Counted from the stretch's first letter, positions 24,525-33,445 are shown. The stretch is 63,107 nt of DNA from Treponema sp. (GCA_009784935.1 WQXI01000010.1:1-63107), one strand, 5' to 3'. Notes: a model not told the origin generated them from the sequence alone. Translations and numbers: made by a program.

Positions 24525-24593
24525 AAAATACCTGCCTTATATAAAATTATACTCTATTCCCCTTTAACATTCTTCCCATTTTACCGAAATTTA

Positions 24594-24602
24594 TGGTATA
24601 AT
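24594..24602 (+). promoter_or_regulatory. Extended -10 promoter of the flagellar operon
   Basis: TGG immediately before a perfect TATAAT (24597-24602) forms an extended -10; no convincing -35 is seen at the right distance. The transcript would begin about 18 bases before the flbB ATG. Confidence 0.5.
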
Positions 24603-24626
24603 AATAGTGATTTGGGGGAATCAATA

Positions 24627-25235
24627 ATGGCTGGAAGAGCAATAATTTTGTTGCTGCTCATAATAATACTATCTGTGGGCGGTATTATATGGTTCGATTT
24701 TCTTAACGTAATAGACGCAAAAAGTGTTCTCGCACCTGTATATGATCGTATCCCATGGCTCGGAGACGGGCGGACTCAACCTAAAACCGGAGCAGACGAC
24801 CTCTTAGATATGAATTCCGAACGATATGCAATGCGGCTGGAAGCCCTAGCCCTGCGGGATGACGAAATAGCTGCCAAAGAGAGGGATTTAGAAGCCCAAA
24901 TGGTAGAAGTTACCAGAATTTCCCAGCAATTAGACCAAGATCGCATAGAACTAGAAGAAATGTACAACACTATAATGACCCAACAGCAAGATGCCGAAAA
25001 TAGAGATAGTAACATTGATCAGCTTTCGAGGCTTCTGGTAGGCATGCCTCCGCAAAATGCGGTAAGTATCCTTGCCAATTATGATGACCAGATAGCTATT
25101 GATGTTATCCGGAAGACCGAAGATAACGCCAGAGCCGAAGGACGACCATCGATTGTTGCTTTCTGGTTCTCGCTCATGGAGCCTGAGCGCGCCGCCGAAA
25201 TCCAGAGAAAAATGGCAGGCCGCCCAACTTTATAA
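24627..25235 (+). CDS. flbB: Spirochaetal flagellar collar protein FlbB
   Basis: The 202-aa protein has one N-terminal membrane helix (about 5-25), a long coiled coil (about 65-130, MRLEALALRDDEIAAKERDL onward) and a C-terminal MgtE-N/MotE-like helical domain (SRLLVGMPPQNAVSILANYD, LMEPERAAEIQRKM). This is the layout of FlbB, which in spirochaetes organises the flagellar collar and stator assembly. It lies upstream of fliK as in treponemes. The ATG with GGGGGAA seven bases upstream is preferred over the TTG five codons before it. Confidence 0.85.
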   Translation: MAGRAIILLLLIIILSVGGIIWFDFLNVIDAKSVLAPVYDRIPWLGDGRTQPKTGADDLLDMNSERYAMRLEALALRDDEIAAKERDLEAQMVEVTRISQQLDQDRIELEEMYNTIMTQQQDAENRDSNIDQLSRLLVGMPPQNAVSILANYDDQIAIDVIRKTEDNARAEGRPSIVAFWFSLMEPERAAEIQRKMAGRPTL

Positions 25236-25256
25236 TCAAGGTATCAACTTCCGGAC

Positions 25257-25288
25257 ACCCTGCTCGCAGGGTACTCTGCCTAGCAGGG
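25257..25288 (+). promoter_or_regulatory. Two mutually exclusive hairpins ahead of fliK
   Basis: ACCCTG-CTCG-CAGGGT (25257-25272) is a compact hairpin. The same left arm, CCCTGCT (25258-25264), can instead pair with AGCAGGG (25282-25288). The alternatives lie 17 bases before the AGGAGG of fliK and could act on its translation. Confidence 0.4.
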
Positions 25289-25317
25289 TAATTTCTTCTA
25301 TTTTAGGAGGTCGGTTG

Positions 25318-26700
25318 TTGATAGCCATCACAGCACAAACAAGTTTTGACTACACAGAACCCATACCTGTTGACACCTCTGTAAGAGAGCATCAGCAGGT
25401 GCACGATGAGGAAAAAGCCGAAGAATCTTCTAGTTTTGCGCAGCTTCTCGCAGGTTTACTGCAAGTTCAGCCAGCAGAAACAGAGCACGGTTTTGACTTA
25501 TCTGTAGAAAAAATCCAGGATGTAAACATGCCAGAATTAGGCGAATTTATCGAATTTACCAAATTTGATAATTTTGCCAAAGTTTCAGAAGGCTTGGTAA
25601 ATCCGGATAGCATTGACATTGATCTATCAGCGGATGATCTGTCAAATGCAATAGGAACGGAACAGTTCTTTATCAATTCCCTTAACACGGATGATTTGGG
25701 TGATGATTTAAGTGTGTTATCGCAAAAAACCGATGTAAAAATTTCTAATAAATCCGCAGAATCTGCGGAAAAAATAATGCCGGATAACGGCGCTTCTTCT
25801 CAATTGCTGTCAGGATTAGAAACAGCTTCAAAGCATAAAAATGAAGATACTCTTTCTGCCGATGCAAAAAAGAAGATAACAAAAGAGATTTCTGCCGAAG
25901 ACCTTCCCAAAAATGAAAAAGCGCAGCCTGTTTATACTTTGAATAATAACAGGGAAGAAAAAGAAACATCTTTTGATAAAAAGCCGGATAATACCGGTCG
26001 TCTGGATGAATTCCGCAGCCGCATGCGCAAAGACAGGGCGGTCTTTGATATTAACAACATGCGGACAAATACAGGTAATGCCGAAGGCGCTGCATTTAAC
26101 ATGGTAGAAGCTGCAGCCAGCCGGAATATGAGCAGCGGCTCGATTCAGGAAGTAACGCTGGATCTGCGGCTGCCGGAAAACGGGCAAGGCTCGCTGGCTC
26201 AGACAACATGGGAAGCAAAAGCCGGTACTGCCATGGAAAGTTTGCTCGCAAGAGAGCTTCATCAGAACTTTAACGGCGATATTGTCCGCCACGCGTCAAT
26301 GATACTTCGTAACGGAGGGGAGGGTATTATAAGGATTGCTCTTCATCCCGAGACCCTTGGGAATGTAAAGATACACCTTCAAATGACCGAAAACAAGATT
26401 ACGGGGATAATTGTCGTTGACAGCGAAGAAGCCCTAAACGCGTTCCGCAAGGAAATGTCCGCGCTGGAACAGGCTTTTAAAGAAGCAGGGTTTGAAAACG
26501 CAAGCCTTGATCTTTCGTTAAGCTCTGACGGAGCTAATGCAAACCAGCAGGAACTGGATGCTTCTGCATTGTTAAATACAGCAATGCGTAACGCTGCGTC
26601 TGGTTATGATGATTCGCATGAAGCGGAATTACCGGTTTTAGATGTCCTTTTTGGACGCGCTGACGGTCAGAGAACCGGTTCAGTAAATGTACTTGCTTAA
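25318..26700 (+). CDS. fliK: Flagellar hook-length control protein FliK
   Basis: FliK measures hook length and switches the export apparatus from hook to filament substrates. The 460-aa protein has a long, low-conservation N-terminal region rich in Ser/Asp/Asn and the conserved FliK C-terminal domain at about 330-420: [40 protein letters not shown] and [20 protein letters not shown]. The start is placed at a TTG with AGGAGG seven bases upstream, because an ATG farther back lies deep in flbB. It precedes flgD by 14 bp. Confidence 0.9.
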   Translation: MIAITAQTSFDYTEPIPVDTSVREHQQVHDEEKAEESSSFAQLLAGLLQVQPAETEHGFDLSVEKIQDVNMPELGEFIEFTKFDNFAKVSEGLVNPDSIDIDLSADDLSNAIGTEQFFINSLNTDDLGDDLSVLSQKTDVKISNKSAESAEKIMPDNGASSQLLSGLETASKHKNEDTLSADAKKKITKEISAEDLPKNEKAQPVYTLNNNREEKETSFDKKPDNTGRLDEFRSRMRKDRAVFDINNMRTNTGNAEGAAFNMVEAAASRNMSSGSIQEVTLDLRLPENGQGSLAQTTWEAKAGTAMESLLARELHQNFNGDIVRHASMILRNGGEGIIRIALHPETLGNVKIHLQMTENKITGIIVVDSEEALNAFRKEMSALEQAFKEAGFENASLDLSLSSDGANANQQELDASALLNTAMRNAASGYDDSHEAELPVLDVLFGRADGQRTGSVNVLA

Positions 26701-26714
26701 AAACAGGAGAATAC

Positions 26715-27197
26715 ATGGAAATTTCAACAAATAATTTTTTAACAGAATCTCAAATGCTAGTCAGAAATTCTGGTTTAAATTCTGAACAAATAAAACAAAC
26801 TAATCAGTTTGTTAACGATTACAATAGAATGATTAATCCAGAACGTCAGCCGCAGCAGAGTCTGGGGCAGGATGATTTTCTTAAACTGCTTATCACTCAG
26901 CTTACATATCAGGATCCTTCAGCTCCGATGGAAGACAAGCAGTTTATCGCGCAGATGGCTCAGTTCTCTACGTTAGAACAAATGACAAAGATGGCGAGTG
27001 ATTTTTCTAAGCTTACATCACTATTAATGGGCGGCGAAGCTGCTGCTTCTTTAGGAAAGGGTGTAGAACTGCAGCATGGAGAACGCACTATACAGGGCGT
27101 AGTTCAGGCAGTTACCAGAGGGGAAGCGCCTCAGGTTCTCGTGAACGGAACTTTTTACAATTGGGACCAGGTTCAAAAGGTCTTTGCAGAAGAGTAA
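26715..27197 (+). CDS. flgD: Flagellar hook-capping/scaffold protein FlgD
   Basis: FlgD caps the growing hook and is replaced on completion. The 160-aa protein carries the N-terminal export/assembly signature [20 protein letters not shown], then [20 protein letters not shown], which is diagnostic. It is short compared with enterobacterial FlgD (~230 aa) and lacks the full Tudor/FnIII cap domains, as is common in spirochaetes. AGGAGA lies 6 bases before the ATG. The gene ends just where the hairpin repeat element begins. Confidence 0.93.
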   Translation: MEISTNNFLTESQMLVRNSGLNSEQIKQTNQFVNDYNRMINPERQPQQSLGQDDFLKLLITQLTYQDPSAPMEDKQFIAQMAQFSTLEQMTKMASDFSKLTSLLMGGEAAASLGKGVELQHGERTIQGVVQAVTRGEAPQVLVNGTFYNWDQVQKVFAEE

Positions 27198-27356
27198 GGA
27201 GTATTGGTAAGCTGGTTTAGCCTATGGCTAAACCTAGGCTTCCCTTTCAATTAAACAGCGTTGCCTAACGGCAACTTACCTAAGGAGTATTGGTAAGCCT
27301 TCGGCTTCCCTTCCGATTAGACAGCGTTGCCTTGCGGCAACTTACCTAAGGAGTAT
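27196..27356 (+). repeat. Tandem hairpin repeat that multiplies the flgE ribosome-binding site
   Basis: AAGGAGTATTGGTAAGC occurs at 27196 and 27282, and AAGGAGTAT again at 27348 ahead of flgE. Unit 1 has hairpins GGTTTAGCC-TAT-GGCTAAACC and GTTGCC-TAAC-GGCAAC; unit 2 has AAGCC-TTC-GGCTT and GTTGCC-TTGC-GGCAAC. GGTAAG and CTTACC can close each unit. Periods are 86 and 66 bp because the first hairpin differs in size. Confidence 0.75.
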
Positions 27357-27362
27357 AGCTTT

Positions 27363-28763
27363 ATGATGAGATCATTGTTTTCCGGCGTTTCTGGACTTCA
27401 GAATCACCAAACCAGAATGGACGTTATTGGTAATAATATTTCCAATATCAATACAACAGGTTTTAAACGCGGCCGTGTAAATTTTCATGACATGATTTAC
27501 CAGCAGCTTCAGGGCGCAGCTCGTCCTACAGAAGATCTTGGCGGCGTAAACCCTAAAGAAGTCGGTCTTGGGATGTCCATCGCGTCAATTGACACAATTC
27601 ACATTCAGGGCAGCTTGCAGACTACAGGCGTTCAGACAGACCTTGCCATTACCGGAAACGGTTTCTTTATTTTAGATGATGCAGGCACTCAGCTCTTTAC
27701 AAGAGCCGGCGCATTCTCGCTTGACGCAGAAGGCATAATGGTAAACCAAGCGAACGGTATGAAAGTAATGGGATGGATGGCAAGAGACATCGATGGTTTT
27801 AGTGTATTAGATGTTTCCAGTCCGCTCGAACAGCTCGAAATACCAATTGGCGGAAAAGATCCGGCAAAAGCAACTACAATGATACAGTTTGCCTGTAACC
27901 TTGATAAGCGTATTGCAGAAATGCCGGAAAACCCAACACCTGCAGAAATTGCCGCTTCTACATGGACAACTACAATTAAGATTTATGACTCATTCGGCAC
28001 ACCGCATGATATGCAGGTTCAATTTACTAGAGTGGCAGGCACACCAAACAGCTGGAACGCTAACGTTGTTGTTAATCCGCAGGACGAAATTCCTACAAAC
28101 ACTTCTATAGGGTTTGGCGAAGAAGCTCCCGCGGCAGGCGGACCTCAGACCTTCATCGTTAACTTTTCTAACGAAGGAACATTGCTCTCTGCAGAAGACG
28201 GAGCAGGCAACGTATCCGGCGCTTCGGGACAGGTTCAGATGTATGTAGCTTTTGACGTTCCCAACGCGACCCCAAACGAAGACGGCACGCCTTTAAGACA
28301 GGAATTTATTCTTAATTTGGGCTCAGTAGGCGGCTTTACCAATTCTATTACCCAGTATTCGTCTGAAAGTTCTTCCAAAGCTGTAGAACAAGACGGGCGC
28401 ACAATGGGTTATTTAGAAAACTTTGCAATCGATCAGAGCGGTGTAATTACCGGCGTTTATTCAAACGGCAGTACAAGAACCATCGGTCAGGTCGCTATGG
28501 CAAGTTTCGCTAATCAGGGCGGCCTCGAAAAAGTAGGAAGTAACGCATTTAGAGCTTCCAATAACTCAGGGCTTGCCAATATCGGACCTTCCGGCATTGC
28601 GGGAAAAGGTAAGATTATTGCAGGTACATTGGAAATGTCAAACGTAGATATGGCAGACCAGTTCGTAGACATGATTGTAACTCAGCGCGGTTTTCAGGCT
28701 AACTCAAAGACTATTCAGACAGCTGACCAGTTATTACAGGAACTGTTAACGCTTAAGAGGTAA
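27363..28763 (+). CDS. flgE: Flagellar hook protein FlgE
   Basis: FlgE polymerises into the hook. The 466-aa protein starts [20 protein letters not shown] and contains [20 protein letters not shown] (rod/hook signature) and a C-terminal helix ending [20 protein letters not shown]. With this start, Lys165 and Cys178 (in [13 protein letters not shown]) fall exactly at the positions reported for the self-catalysed lysinoalanine cross-link of the Treponema denticola hook. AAGGAG lies nine bases upstream of the ATG. An alternative start 12 codons earlier falls inside the repeat element and is unlikely. Confidence 0.96.
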   Translation: MMRSLFSGVSGLQNHQTRMDVIGNNISNINTTGFKRGRVNFHDMIYQQLQGAARPTEDLGGVNPKEVGLGMSIASIDTIHIQGSLQTTGVQTDLAITGNGFFILDDAGTQLFTRAGAFSLDAEGIMVNQANGMKVMGWMARDIDGFSVLDVSSPLEQLEIPIGGKDPAKATTMIQFACNLDKRIAEMPENPTPAEIAASTWTTTIKIYDSFGTPHDMQVQFTRVAGTPNSWNANVVVNPQDEIPTNTSIGFGEEAPAAGGPQTFIVNFSNEGTLLSAEDGAGNVSGASGQVQMYVAFDVPNATPNEDGTPLRQEFILNLGSVGGFTNSITQYSSESSSKAVEQDGRTMGYLENFAIDQSGVITGVYSNGSTRTIGQVAMASFANQGGLEKVGSNAFRASNNSGLANIGPSGIAGKGKIIAGTLEMSNVDMADQFVDMIVTQRGFQANSKTIQTADQLLQELLTLKR

Positions 28764-28775
28764 TAAAAAGGAGCA

Positions 28776-28817
28776 GGGGGCTGGGAGCCTAATACTTTTT
28801 TAGTACTCCCAACTCCC
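28776..28817 (+). promoter_or_regulatory. Long hairpin between flgE and flbD
   Basis: GGGGGCTGGGAG (28776-28787) pairs with CTCCCAACTCCC (28806-28817) with one mismatch; the loop can form TACT/AGTA. AAAAAGGAG lies just before the hairpin, 59 bases from the flbD ATG, and no other ribosome-binding site precedes flbD. There is no T run after it, so it is not an intrinsic terminator. Confidence 0.55.
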
Positions 28818-28830
28818 TAATAATTGTGTT

Positions 28831-29043
28831 ATGATTAAAGTAACAAAGCTTGACGGTAAAGAATACTATATCAATCCTCATCAGATTGAATGTATAGAGA
28901 TTCGTCCTGATACAGCGCTTGTTATGCTGTCTGGCAGAAATCATATTGTAAGAGAAGAAGCGGATGATGTCTTAAGCAGAATTGATGCTTACCGCAAACG
29001 GCTAGGTTCGTTTGCAGGCAACCCGCCTATTGTACAGGAGTGA
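28831..29043 (+). CDS. flbD: Flagellar protein FlbD
   Basis: A 70-aa member of the FlbD family found in spirochaetal and Gram-positive flagellar operons between flgE and motA. Motifs: MIKVTKLDGKEYYINPHQIE, IEIRPDTALVMLSGRNHIVR and DDVLSRIDAYRK. Its exact role is not established; it is thought to be a small motility-associated cytoplasmic protein. It ends 4 bases before motA. It lacks a close ribosome-binding site, so translation may depend on the folded hairpin upstream. Confidence 0.92.
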   Translation: MIKVTKLDGKEYYINPHQIECIEIRPDTALVMLSGRNHIVREEADDVLSRIDAYRKRLGSFAGNPPIVQE

Positions 29044-29047
29044 AGGT

Positions 29048-29839
29048 ATGGATCTAGCAACGATTGTTGGTATAGTCGGCGCTTTTGGTATGATTGTTTT
29101 TACCGCAATAAACGTATCCGGAGGGATGATAGGTTTTATACGCCTATTAAACCTGCCGTCATTTGCTCTTGTTGTGGCTGGTTCTTACTTTGCTGTTATG
29201 ATTGCCAACAAATGGTCTACTTCTCTTGGAGCATTCAGCGTTATAAAGCGTACATTCAGCGTGCCATCGTTTAATGAACAAACAATAATACAAAAACTTG
29301 TTGCATTCTCAGAAAAAGCCCGCCGCGAAGGTTTGCTTGCTCTAGAAGACGAACTTGAAGATCTCGAAGATGAATTTATGAAAAAAGGACTCCGTCTTGT
29401 TGTTGACGGAACCGACGCGACAATTATCCGCGATCTTATGGAACTCGAATTAACCCAAATGCAAAGCCGTCACGCAGAAAACATTAATATGTTAATGTCA
29501 TGGTCTGCTCTTGCTCCGGGCTTTGGTATGATGGGAACAGTTATCGGACTTGTAAACATGTTATCAAACCTCGAAGACAAAGCGTCTATCGGTCCTAACA
29601 TGGCGATGGCTCTTATTACTACGCTTTATGGTTCTATAGTATCAAACACAACTATCATGCCCTGGGCGAACAAACTTAAAGGCCAGGACGTATACGAAAG
29701 CTCTGTAAAAGAAATGATAATAGAAGGCGTTCTTTCTATACAAGCAGGCGACAATACACGCATTCTTGCAATGAAACTAATGGCATATCTTAATCCTGTA
29801 ATGCGCAAGTCTATGGAAGCCGAACTGCTCAAGGATTAA
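29048..29839 (+). CDS. motA: Flagellar stator protein MotA
   Basis: MotA forms the stator ring around MotB and turns ion flow into torque. The 263-aa protein has four membrane helices and the family signature SALAPGFGMMGTVIGLVNML followed by MAMALITTLYGSIVSN; the cytoplasmic loop between helices 2 and 3 is charged (ARREGLLALEDELEDLEDEF). I use the ATG with GAAGGT just upstream (MDLATIVGIVGAFG); an earlier in-frame start overlaps flbD and adds no conserved residues. Confidence 0.95.
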   Translation: MDLATIVGIVGAFGMIVFTAINVSGGMIGFIRLLNLPSFALVVAGSYFAVMIANKWSTSLGAFSVIKRTFSVPSFNEQTIIQKLVAFSEKARREGLLALEDELEDLEDEFMKKGLRLVVDGTDATIIRDLMELELTQMQSRHAENINMLMSWSALAPGFGMMGTVIGLVNMLSNLEDKASIGPNMAMALITTLYGSIVSNTTIMPWANKLKGQDVYESSVKEMIIEGVLSIQAGDNTRILAMKLMAYLNPVMRKSMEAELLKD

Positions 29840-29884
29840 TGGAGTAAAATCGATTAATAAAGTTAAATCGATTAATGGAGTAAA
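29835..29884 (+). repeat. Direct duplication of the ribosome site between motA and motB
   Basis: ATTAATGGAGTAAA occurs at 29835-29848 and again at 29871-29884, with AAATCGATTAAT also repeated. The second copy places GGAG next to the motB ATG; the first lies right at the motA stop. Confidence 0.7.
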
Positions 29885-29886
29885 TC

Positions 29887-30615
29887 ATGGCGCGTAAGAA
29901 AAAACCAGATACTGGATCTCCCGGCGATTGGCTGACGACATACGCGGACATGATTACTTTGATGCTTTGCTTCTTTGTTATTTTGTTTAACCCTGACGAT
30001 ATTACCCAGCAGCAGTTAGAAGCTATTTCTACATCAATGCGAATGGGCGGTTTGGGTTTGGCGCCGGGCGGACTCACGCTTTCTGCAGGCAGGTCAGCAG
30101 AACTTGGAAATGTAGTTATGAATTTCCCGTCAATGGAGCGAGGCAATGTATTGGGGCAGGCAGTCCGCAGAGCAATTTCTGTCTTTTCGCCGGAAATGCG
30201 TTCAAATAAAGTTAAAGTAACACAGGACGACAGGGGTCTTGTTGTAACGCTTGCAGGGGATGCATTCTTTTATTCGGCAAGCGCGACGATCAACGTAGAA
30301 GCGACAAGAGATATTCTTTTAAGGCTGGGAACATTCCTTGACTCTCCGGAACTGCGCGGGAGAAAATTCAGAATAGAAGGACATTCCGATTCATATGACG
30401 TAGACCCCAACGGTCCTTGGGAAGACAACTGGCATTTATCAGTAGAAAGATCAAGGGCAGTGTTAAAATATCTTACATCTCTCGGATTAAACGAAAATAG
30501 TTTTCAGATAGCGGGGTTTTCTTCTACAGTTCCGGTTTCTTCTAACGATACAGAAGAAGGCCGCGCCGAAAACCGCCGTGTAGACATTATAATTCTTGAT
30601 CCGGGTCATTTGTAG
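29887..30615 (+). CDS. motB: Flagellar stator protein MotB
   Basis: MotB anchors the stator to peptidoglycan and carries the ion-binding Asp. The 242-aa protein shows DWLTTYADMITLMLCFFVIL with Asp21 in the single membrane helix, and an OmpA-like C-terminal domain (FRIEGHSDSYDVDPNG, LSVERSRAVLKYLTSLGL, EEGRAENRRVDIIIL). Here the flagellar run ends: the next gene is not fliL, which follows motB in other treponemes. Confidence 0.95.
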   Translation: MARKKKPDTGSPGDWLTTYADMITLMLCFFVILFNPDDITQQQLEAISTSMRMGGLGLAPGGLTLSAGRSAELGNVVMNFPSMERGNVLGQAVRRAISVFSPEMRSNKVKVTQDDRGLVVTLAGDAFFYSASATINVEATRDILLRLGTFLDSPELRGRKFRIEGHSDSYDVDPNGPWEDNWHLSVERSRAVLKYLTSLGLNENSFQIAGFSSTVPVSSNDTEEGRAENRRVDIIILDPGHL

Positions 30616-30699
30616 GGTCATCTGTAACAGAAAAATCCGCACTGGACAATTCCGTAAAAACCGTGTACTCTTCTTTAATCTGTTTAAGGAGAGGATCTT

Positions 30700-31683
30700 A
30701 TGAAGAAAAAACTGTTATTTTTATCTGTTATTTTGGTTTTTGTTTTGGGGACTGTGTTTGCCCAGAATGCTCAGGAACTGCGTATCGGCACATCTGTTAA
30801 CGGCAGAATAGACGCGGGTCAGGAAACTTGGTTCATTATTAGGACGACTCAAGCAGGTGTTTTATCGATAGAAACACATGGCAATACAGATACCTATATG
30901 GAACTTTATGACGCGCAGCGGAATCTTATAAAAGAAAATGATGACGGCGGCGTAGATTTTAACGCTAAAATAGAAGTAGTTGCCGCGCGCGGTACTACCT
31001 ACCTCGTTAAAGTGAGAGGTTTTAGCAGCGATGTAGTCGGTTCTTACCAAATCGCTGCGAATATGGAAAATATTTCTGATTTACGTTTAGGCAATCTTCA
31101 GAGAGGAAATATCGAAAGCGGCAGAGGTTACTGGTTTAGGGTACGCGCTACATCAAACGGTATTTTGACTGTAGAAACCACCGGCGATACGGACACTTAT
31201 CTGGAAATATATGACGGCGACAATAACTATATTACAGAAGATGATGACGGCGGCGAAGGATTTAATGCAAAAGTAGATGTTCTTGCAAACTCGGGAAGCA
31301 CATACCTTGTCAGGTTAAGCGCATACGGCGATAACAGCGGTCCGTATCAAATAAGAGCAAGTATTAGAAATGTTCCCGCTCCGACATCGCTAAGTCCCGG
31401 ATCTTTTTTTAATGGAAATATCGCTGCCGGACAGGAATATTGGTTTAGCGTGAGAACTTCTGCCAGAGGCCGTCTTGTTGTAGAAACAACCGGAAACACA
31501 GATACTTATCTTTTTGCATACAGTGATTCCTATGAATTATTGGCACAAGATGATGACGGCGGCGACGGCTACAATGCCAGAATAGTGCTTGATGCCGCAG
31601 CTAACCGCACTTATTTATTCAGGCTAAGAGGCTACAGCACAAGCGAAGAAGGTCCGTACCGGATTTTTGCGAGTATGGAATAA
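30700..31683 (+). CDS. Exported protein with three pre-peptidase C-terminal (PPC)-type repeats
   Basis: After a signal peptide (MKKKLLFLSVILVFVLGTVFA) the mature protein is three copies of a ~98-residue beta-sandwich: ETWFIIRTTQAGVLSIET, YWFRVRATSNGILTVETT and YWFSVRTSARGRLVVETT mark equivalent strands, each followed by NTDTY(M/L) and a DDGG loop that may bind calcium. PPC domains usually accompany secreted enzymes as removable or binding modules; here they form the whole protein, so an adhesion, surface or carbohydrate-binding role is possible. AAGGAGAGG precedes the ATG. It is 84 bp after motB and may have its own promoter. Confidence 0.8.
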   Translation: MKKKLLFLSVILVFVLGTVFAQNAQELRIGTSVNGRIDAGQETWFIIRTTQAGVLSIETHGNTDTYMELYDAQRNLIKENDDGGVDFNAKIEVVAARGTTYLVKVRGFSSDVVGSYQIAANMENISDLRLGNLQRGNIESGRGYWFRVRATSNGILTVETTGDTDTYLEIYDGDNNYITEDDDGGEGFNAKVDVLANSGSTYLVRLSAYGDNSGPYQIRASIRNVPAPTSLSPGSFFNGNIAAGQEYWFSVRTSARGRLVVETTGNTDTYLFAYSDSYELLAQDDDGGDGYNARIVLDAAANRTYLFRLRGYSTSEEGPYRIFASME

Positions 31684-31709
31684 TTAGAATAAATTGTAGA
31701 TTAAGTTAA

Positions 31710-32093
31710 TTAAACTGCAATGCTGAATAATGCTCCGGTGGCAGGCGCCGCCGGGGTATAAATGCCTGTATTTTGAGCTGTTTTTATCTGTTTATGAAAC
31801 TGTTCGATGAGTACGTCCATTCGTTTTTCATCACTTTTATCTAAATTGCCAAACTCCTGGGAAGCCTGCCCTTTCATTTTTGACAATTGTTCTATAAGAG
31901 TATCGAGTATTTTTAACTTGGAGATATTAACGCCCTGAGTGCCTTCTGGGGCTGGAGTTCCGGAAACATGCTTAAAGTTAGAATATATGACCATGCCGGG
32001 AGCAACAGGCAAAGATGCCCTGCCGCTGCTTGACGCTGTTATAGCGTAGCCCATGCTGGGGAAAACCTGATGTGGTATGTTTCCAACATTCAT
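31710..32093 (-). CDS. Hypothetical protein, unknown function
   Basis: A 127-aa protein without signal peptide. The N-terminal half is polar and Ser/Gly/Pro-rich (SSSGRASLPVAPGMVIYSN); the C-terminal part is helical and charged (KLKILDTLIEQLSKMKGQAS, KRMDVLIEQFHKQI) and could form a coiled coil. AGGAGT lies about 6 bases before the ATG. No family is recognised. It is convergent with the PPC-repeat gene. Confidence 0.5.
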   Translation of the reverse strand: MNVGNIPHQVFPSMGYAITASSSGRASLPVAPGMVIYSNFKHVSGTPAPEGTQGVNISKLKILDTLIEQLSKMKGQASQEFGNLDKSDEKRMDVLIEQFHKQIKTAQNTGIYTPAAPATGALFSIAV

Positions 32094-32160
32094 AACTAAC
32101 TCCTGTTATAAATATCGGCAAATTTACCCTAAAAAACAAATATTTTTATTTTAGCGGTTA

Positions 32161-33390
32161 TTAGCGGTTAAGGCGCATCCAGTCGGTAAGCCTTCTTTCG
32201 AGAGGGTATGCTTCATCAGCGCGTTCTTTTCGCGCGCGGTCGTGAAGGAAAGGAAGCACAACGCGGTTTTTTAATGTTACCCAGTTTGCGGGCAGTATAT
32301 TGGGAAGGGTAAAATGCTCTGACGGGGGCATGCGTCCAAGGAGTTCCGGATAAAAGAGCGGATAAACTTGTTCTGTGACATTTGTTAATGCGGAAAAACC
32401 GCCGCAAATGCCAAAGACATTTTCGTCTATTCTGTTAGCTCTGGAGTACTCCAAAAGGGTGCGCTGTGTTTCGATATTAAAAAACCACATAATAAAAGCT
32501 CTGGCTGCCGCTGATGATTTTGCCCTTTTAGGGATACCCATATAAACCATGTCTTCGGTAACCGGGATCCTGTTTTGTTCCATGAGCCATCTAAAATCGA
32601 TATTTGCTTTACTTTCTTCCCTTAAAAGGAAAAGTTCGTCGCTTTCCATATATGAAAAAAGAATACGCCCGTTTCTTATAAGCCTTTCCGGCGGTTCAAA
32701 GAAGTATTTAAAGTAAAAATCGTCAACCTGCTGGGTTCCGGAATTTATCTCGTTGTTCCAGTTATTTATAAAGATCATAGATCTTTCCAGTGCGGCAGAA
32801 TCCCACGAAATAGGATCAGCTTCCCTAAAAGACGCGCCGGAAAGAGCGGATGTTGTAAGCAAAAAATCGTCATACCATAACGGAGAAAAACCCATGCGGG
32901 TATATACATCGTTACTTACGATATTGTAACCTTTGCTTAACCTTTTTATTTCGTCAAAATCGACAGTAAATTGGCTCGAAAGGTTATTCAGCCTGTCCCT
33001 CGAAAAAACAAGCGCCGGAACATTAAATGAAACCGGTAACAGGTATTGGTTTCGATCTATTCTGCCGTAAACCAAAAGCCGCGAATAAAAAATATTTCTG
33101 GGGAGTTTTTTTGTTCCGAATAAATTATCTAGAGATTTAAAAATCGAAGTTGTAGAAGAGTTTTTCAGCCAGCTTGCCACTATCAAATCGGGGGTGTTCT
33201 GCCTTGTCAGCGATTCTGCCGGAAACTCCATGTACCTAATAGTTACTTTATGTTTAGTTTGTATAGAATTAAAATATTCTCCGTAAAGCGCAAATTCCGG
33301 TTTATCTGTCCATAATTGCGCGGTTTTGCCGCTGCCGCAGGAGATAAATACAGCAGTTAATAGCAGTACAAACGTTTTGAGGATACGCAT
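32161..33390 (-). CDS. Extracellular solute-binding lipoprotein, ABC-transporter type
   Basis: The 409-aa protein begins with a lipoprotein signal (LLLTAVFISC), and its content fits family 1 solute-binding proteins: TPDLIVASWL, YLLPVSFNVPALVFSRDRLN, MGIPKRAKSSAAARAFIMWF and WFFNIETQRTLLEYSRAN. It would capture a substrate, probably a sugar or oligosaccharide, for an ABC importer, but no permease or ATPase gene adjoins it, so it is an orphan here. The promoter places the transcript start at the ATG and the only ribosome-like GGAGG lies upstream of the -10, so it may be leaderless. Confidence 0.75.
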   Translation of the reverse strand: MRILKTFVLLLTAVFISCGSGKTAQLWTDKPEFALYGEYFNSIQTKHKVTIRYMEFPAESLTRQNTPDLIVASWLKNSSTTSIFKSLDNLFGTKKLPRNIFYSRLLVYGRIDRNQYLLPVSFNVPALVFSRDRLNNLSSQFTVDFDEIKRLSKGYNIVSNDVYTRMGFSPLWYDDFLLTTSALSGASFREADPISWDSAALERSMIFINNWNNEINSGTQQVDDFYFKYFFEPPERLIRNGRILFSYMESDELFLLREESKANIDFRWLMEQNRIPVTEDMVYMGIPKRAKSSAAARAFIMWFFNIETQRTLLEYSRANRIDENVFGICGGFSALTNVTEQVYPLFYPELLGRMPPSEHFTLPNILPANWVTLKNRVVLPFLHDRARKERADEAYPLERRLTDWMRLNR

Positions 33391-33395
33391 AATTA

Positions 33396-33425
33396 AGTGT
33401 ATTTTGCCTCCTATGCGCTTGTCAA
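33396..33425 (-). promoter_or_regulatory. Promoter of the solute-binding lipoprotein gene
   Basis: On the minus strand TTGACA (33420-33425), 18-bp spacer, TACACT (33396-33401), ending five bases before the ATG. TGTCAATCTATTGACG forms an inverted repeat around the -35. Confidence 0.5.
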
Positions 33426-33445
33426 TCTATTGACGGAATGTTATA

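Noticed and set aside
28764-28830. Intrinsic terminator splitting flgE from flbD
   Set aside because: The stem is strong but no T run follows, and flbD, motA and motB need the same transcript.
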